Of a stretch of 64,000 nt of DNA, positions 60,630-64,000 are shown in pieces (the first letter of the stretch is position 1; the number at the start of each line of letters is the position of its first letter). The stretch lies in contig JAJYOL010000004.1 of assembly GCA_021796225.1 (NCBI GenBank), positions 1 to 64,000 on the forward strand, given 5' to 3'. The DNA comes from Microcaldota archaeon. Lineage in GTDB: Archaea; Micrarchaeota; Micrarchaeia; Micrarchaeales; CABMGC01. The notes below the pieces were generated by a model. It did no database searches. It had not been told where the DNA came from and was given only the letters and a program-made list of their open reading frames with translations. The position numbers were made by a program, and so were the translations under genes.

Positions 60630-61583
60630 TCAGACAAGATCCAGATAGGAATACATTATAGGCATTATTATCGTGGCATCGCCGTCTATGGTGACGTACT
60701 TTGCCTTTTCCTTTACCTTGCCCCATGATACAGCTTCCGTGAGCCTTGCCCCTGAAAGGCTTCCGTCATACTGGCTTGCGGTTGTTACGTATACCGCATA
60801 ATCCAATCCTCCTTTGAATTGGTTCCACCATATGACGTGGTGTTTGCTTATCCCGCCTCCGACCATGAACGCGCCGGTCGTTTTATTGTCAAACGATATG
60901 TTGCTCAGCGCCAATTCGTCCTTTATCAGATTGAGCTTGAATTTCTTGTCCTGTGAAAACATGGTAAGCTGCGTTCCGAACGCGCCGTCAAGTATTCCCG
61001 GGCAGAATATCGGCACCTTGTTTAAATACGCCTGCCTGATTATCGAATGCTCGTCCTTGATTCTCTTGCCGAATTCGTTGATGAGCTCGGACGCGCTGTA
61101 CTCCTCCTTGTAGTCTTTCGAGTGATATATATCATTCATTATGTCGTCAAAATACTTTTCGACAGAGAGCCCGTATTCGTCCCTTCCTATGAATATGTTT
61201 CCGAGCCTGTATATGTCCATCTGATGCAGTTTGCTGTCATCCGCTTCGAATCTGCCCTTGCTGTATTTCCCTCCGAAAGCCTTTGCAAGATCGTGGTCAA
61301 GCGTCCCTCCGGTAGTCATTACCGCATCGAAGTATTTTATCGAATCGGCAATCATCCCGCGCATTCCCGTAGCTATTATGTCCGCAGGGAAGGAAAGAAA
61401 ATTGAACGACTTCTTGTCGTTTAGCATGTCCTTCAATATGTCAATTCCTGTTATCATATTCTGTGCGGAGAATCCTCCCATATCCCTCATGCTTTCTATG
61501 AGCTCCTTAACATCCATTCCTTTCTTTATGCGTATATCGCGCACTTTGTCTTCAAGCAGAGATTTCTTGTCAGGGTTTGCCAT
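60630..61583 (-). CDS. dys: Deoxyhypusine synthase
   Basis: 317 residues. GTLDHDLAKAFGG, FCPGILDGAFGTQL, GGGISKHHVIWWNQFKGGLD and the active-site lysine in EAVSWGKVKEK follow the family. It transfers the butylamine part of spermidine to a lysine of initiation factor aIF5A, so spermidine must be made or imported. Found in archaea and eukaryotes only, a good lineage marker. Confidence 0.96.
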   Translation of the reverse strand: MANPDKKSLLEDKVRDIRIKKGMDVKELIESMRDMGGFSAQNMITGIDILKDMLNDKKSFNFLSFPADIIATGMRGMIADSIKYFDAVMTTGGTLDHDLAKAFGGKYSKGRFEADDSKLHQMDIYRLGNIFIGRDEYGLSVEKYFDDIMNDIYHSKDYKEEYSASELINEFGKRIKDEHSIIRQAYLNKVPIFCPGILDGAFGTQLTMFSQDKKFKLNLIKDELALSNISFDNKTTGAFMVGGGISKHHVIWWNQFKGGLDYAVYVTTASQYDGSLSGARLTEAVSWGKVKEKAKYVTIDGDATIIMPIMYSYLDLV

Positions 61584-61802
61584 AACTTCACCAGCTTATG
61601 ATTTTATTGGACATGATAATTGATATAATACGTGTGCATCATAAGCATGTATCTTCCTCGAAGAAAGAGGGTCCGCGGGATAAACACTTATAAACGTTTT
61701 CCGAAGCGACATTATGGTTCTGCCGCTATTCAATGTTTTTTCTTGCCTTTTTAAAGCTATTTATCTTATTCTATTTTGCTTCTTTTGGGCGGGTGATTAT
61801 GT

Positions 61803-62120
61803 ATGGTGTTACGGAAATTCAGTCTTTATGATATAGAACAATTCATGAGGGAAGCGGGTGCGGAGCGCATAACGGAAGACGCGGTAATAGACCTTGAAAA
61901 GGAAATGGAAAGGCTTGCCGAAAAGATATCTAATCGGGCAATGCGTTATGCAGAACACGCGGGACGCAGGAAACTTATACGAAAGGAAGACATAATGCTT
62001 ACACAGAGGAATGGCACGCAGCAGCCGATGCAGGGTGCGTCCAATCCTTCTCATATGAGTCCTGACAATTTCAGAAGGAACGCGAGGATTACGAATCCCG
62101 CACCTATGAAGGAAAGATAA
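61803..62120 (+). CDS. Archaeal histone with C-terminal tail
   Basis: 105 residues. The histone fold covers about 1-68 (FSLYDIEQFMREAGAERITE, ISNRAMRYAEHAGRRKLIRK, then EDIML). Dimers and longer polymers wrap DNA. Most archaeal histones have no tail, but here about 37 residues follow, polar and basic at the end (DNFRRNARITNPAPMKER). The last 70 bp overlap the convergent transferase gene. GGTGATT lies 6 nt before the ATG; a TATA element (TTTTTAAAG, near 61754) is upstream. Confidence 0.93.
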   Translation: MVLRKFSLYDIEQFMREAGAERITEDAVIDLEKEMERLAEKISNRAMRYAEHAGRRKLIRKEDIMLTQRNGTQQPMQGASNPSHMSPDNFRRNARITNPAPMKER

Positions 62121-63091
62121 AGGGTAACCTCCTTTTCATTGACCCTTTTCCAATTCATTATCAGATGCGTCAGGCTGTATATTCTTTTTCCGTAAGGCGC
62201 GGAGAGGGTTCCGTCTTTTTGCAATATTCCCAGATCGCTGACCTTGAATTTTCTTCTCAGATGCAGGAAGAATTCTATTATCCAAGGCATGAAGACTATC
62301 ATTCCGAATATCTCGGCGTTGCCCATGACCATGATCGCTACCAGCGCGGCTCCTACTGCATACGTAAAACTGTCTCCCGGTATTATCTTTGACATGTACG
62401 TGTTGAACGGAAGAAATGCAAGAACCGATGCCACTAATAGTCCTGAGAGCAGCGTACCCATGTAATTTCCAAAGAAGACCGAATATACGAAAAGACCGAC
62501 GCCGGCTATGATGGCCATGGTTGGTTGAAGTCCGTCGAAGCCTCCCAGCAGGTTGAACGAATTCGAAACGAATATTATTGCAAGCGGAAGGATTATCAGC
62601 GGATATATTAATCCAAGATTGACGCTGCCAAGGAACGGCACGACCATGCTGCTGACTCCTGCGTTTATCGCAATTAGCGGCAATGCGCCTACGAGGGTGA
62701 GTACGGGTTTCTGCCACTGTTTCAACCCTTCGCGTATGTCCATTCTGTCCGTGCTCTTGACGCGTTCGCTCTTCACGTTTATGTCATCAAGGAAGCCTAC
62801 GAATGTTATGAGCGTTATGGCAAGTGCGGTCGCAAGAAGCCTCGGCAGCGCATCCTTCACAGGAGTAAAGACAAACGTCGCCCCGAACGTGTATACCAAT
62901 ATCCCGACTATCATGCCGAATGAAACCGCGACTCCACCGCTACTCGGTACCTTCACAGGTTTTTTCTTGTTTCTGTCTTCTGCTATTATTCCCGCACCAT
63001 AAAGGTATGTCATAAGAAACCTTGTGCTTATCACTGTCACTGCAAATGCAAGAATGGAAGGTATTATCACGGTTAGAAAACTGCTGTACAT
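62051..63091 (-). CDS. Alg7/AglH-like sugar-phosphate transferase (glycosyltransferase family 4)
   Basis: 346 residues with about ten membrane helices. VGFLDDINVK, FVSNSFNLLGGFDGLQPTMA and IIPGDSFTYAVGAALVAIMV are the conserved cytoplasmic motifs of polyprenyl-phosphate N-acetylhexosamine-1-phosphate transferases (MraY, WecA, Alg7). In archaea these load the first sugar on dolichol phosphate for protein N-glycosylation. EDRNKKKPVKVPSSGGVAVS matches Alg7/AglH rather than MraY. Its 3' end overlaps the histone gene by 70 bp. The gene starts upstream of a gap with no other gene (63092-63304). Confidence 0.9.
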   Translation of the reverse strand: MYSSFLTVIIPSILAFAVTVISTRFLMTYLYGAGIIAEDRNKKKPVKVPSSGGVAVSFGMIVGILVYTFGATFVFTPVKDALPRLLATALAITLITFVGFLDDINVKSERVKSTDRMDIREGLKQWQKPVLTLVGALPLIAINAGVSSMVVPFLGSVNLGLIYPLIILPLAIIFVSNSFNLLGGFDGLQPTMAIIAGVGLFVYSVFFGNYMGTLLSGLLVASVLAFLPFNTYMSKIIPGDSFTYAVGAALVAIMVMGNAEIFGMIVFMPWIIEFFLHLRRKFKVSDLGILQKDGTLSAPYGKRIYSLTHLIMNWKRVNEKEVTLYLSFIGAGFVILAFLLKLSGLI

Positions 63092-63304
63092 GTTTACATT
63101 AATCTTATTACATGCTTAAAAAACATGCGTGCAACGGATATGACATCGTGCAAATCACGTTCGCGTATAAACGCATAGAAACCGGCAAAACCCGCCATTT
63201 GCAAAAGCATCAAATACGTCGTGTAGCCTTCACGGCGTGCATGGTATAAATAACAATTACATCAAAGAATGGTATATTCATGCGCTGCAGTTCACGGTGG
63301 AATC

Positions 63305-63973
63305 ATGTTTATCGAAAAATTATTCGGGAGGAAAAAATTCGTGAGTACCATAACTGGGATAAGCATCAAGTTTCTCGGCGAAACGCACACGCTTCCCGGG
63401 CTGGAGATAAAAAACAGGAAATTCGACGTGTCAATACCCTTTCAGAACAAGATGGGGAGCAGCATGCTTCCCGACATGCTGAAGGTTCCTCCCCTGACTC
63501 TTGAGAAAATAGCCGTATTGCCTCCGTTCAAATTGCTAGGAACGGAACCTTCCCTTCCTGCCAAAGTGGATTTCATGTCCAAAATAATATTCAAGCTGAA
63601 ACTCGAGGCTCCTCAATCTGGATACAACGGCCCGCTTTCGGTTTCCTTTTCAAATTCATCTACCGATCTCATCACATTAAGCGTGAACAAGGTAACGGTG
63701 AGCTCCCCGTCCGAAAGCGTGGCGCTTGACGATTCCGCATTCATGCTCACGGTGCAGAAAGGACAGGTATTCAAAAAAAGCATGCAGCTTTTCAAGATAT
63801 ACAAATTCATGGACAAGGTAAATCTGATCGAAGCAAGCAAACCCTTCGAAATCGTAAATACGGTTCCGCAGTTGCCTTTAACCCTGGACCATAAGGACAG
63901 TTACATAATCGACGTATACTTAAAGGCTCCCGACTTCAGTTATTCGGGAAGCCTGGAAATAAAATTCAAGTGA
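63305..63973 (+). CDS. Hypothetical beta-rich protein
   Basis: 222 residues from MFIEKLFGRK; GGTGGAATC directly before the ATG is a good ribosome site. Alternating apolar residues suggest a two-domain beta sandwich (IIFKLKLEAPQSGYNGPLSV and SYIIDVYLKAPDFSYSGSLE repeat a similar ending, so the protein may be an internal duplication). No signal peptide. Family not recognised. Confidence 0.65.
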   Translation: MFIEKLFGRKKFVSTITGISIKFLGETHTLPGLEIKNRKFDVSIPFQNKMGSSMLPDMLKVPPLTLEKIAVLPPFKLLGTEPSLPAKVDFMSKIIFKLKLEAPQSGYNGPLSVSFSNSSTDLITLSVNKVTVSSPSESVALDDSAFMLTVQKGQVFKKSMQLFKIYKFMDKVNLIEASKPFEIVNTVPQLPLTLDHKDSYIIDVYLKAPDFSYSGSLEIKFK

Positions 63974-64000
63974 TTTGCATGAACCACATGGTTTCAATTC

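Overview
The window is from an archaeal genome, most likely the ARMAN/Micrarchaeota part of the DPANN archaea. Evidence: an archaeal histone, deoxyhypusine synthase, FEN1, MBF1, ribosomal protein L10e, archaeal-type glycyl- and asparaginyl-tRNA synthetases, a class III pilin-like signal, many start codons 20-30 bp downstream of TATA boxes (leaderless mRNAs), and a Cas9 of the kind reported from ARMAN-1 and ARMAN-4 (Burstein et al. 2017). The species call is inference; no 16S gene is present.

Layout. 1-6290 looks like an integrated defence island: a partial tyrosine recombinase, a GIY-YIG nuclease, a strongly folded non-coding region with CTCTACATG repeats, a GmrSD-type (DUF262/DUF1524) nuclease, an unknown gene, and an MvaI/BcnI-family restriction enzyme with its probable m4C methyltransferase. 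It ends at a 3' fragment of a tRNA-Glu gene, as expected for an attachment site. 6300-14400 holds small chromosomal genes (cold-shock protein, nucleotidyltransferase, HemN/HemW-like radical SAM enzyme, cytochrome b, histidine phosphatase, tRNA-Thr, a metzincin-like protease).

14800-21200 is a complete CRISPR-Cas9 locus. A tracrRNA with a near-consensus promoter lies directly upstream of cas9 (965 aa). An array of 18 repeats and 17 spacers follows, and cas4-cas2-cas1 converge on its far end. Every repeat carries a palindromic TATA-like core, TAAATATTTA, which the tracrRNA anti-repeat lacks. By archaeal promoter geometry this core would start transcripts about 10 nt into each spacer, leaving a 24-25 nt guide. 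The tracrRNA promoter likewise predicts a 5' end at the start of the perfect anti-repeat. Together they suggest a way to make mature guide RNAs without RNase III.

21400-24200 carries a NUDIX hydrolase, a DUF167 protein and a sulfur operon (DsrE-like, TusA, sulfide:quinone oxidoreductase). 24347-30199 is one 1950-aa surface protein with recently duplicated modules. 30300-34250 holds a family cluster of HExxH proteases with small helical partners. 34390-38000 holds an SSS transporter with its DUF3311 partner and an ABC exporter. 38300-38640 holds two tiny genes, one a mini zinc finger. 38940-45200 is a duplicated regulator-methyltransferase-regulator cassette. Its two copies alternate between near-identical and strongly diverged blocks, and an internal deletion fused two truncated regulators head to head.

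45300-64000 is mostly housekeeping: a DMT transporter with an extra domain, L10e, GlyRS, an OGG1-like glycosylase, translin, a pilin-like protein, AsnRS, a beta-carbonic-anhydrase-like protein, an atypical NRAMP transporter, tRNA-Arg, FEN1, MBF1, site-2 protease, deoxyhypusine synthase, a histone whose C-terminal tail overlaps a convergent gene, and an Alg7/AglH-like transferase. Several genes below 60 codons were found by reading the sequence directly.
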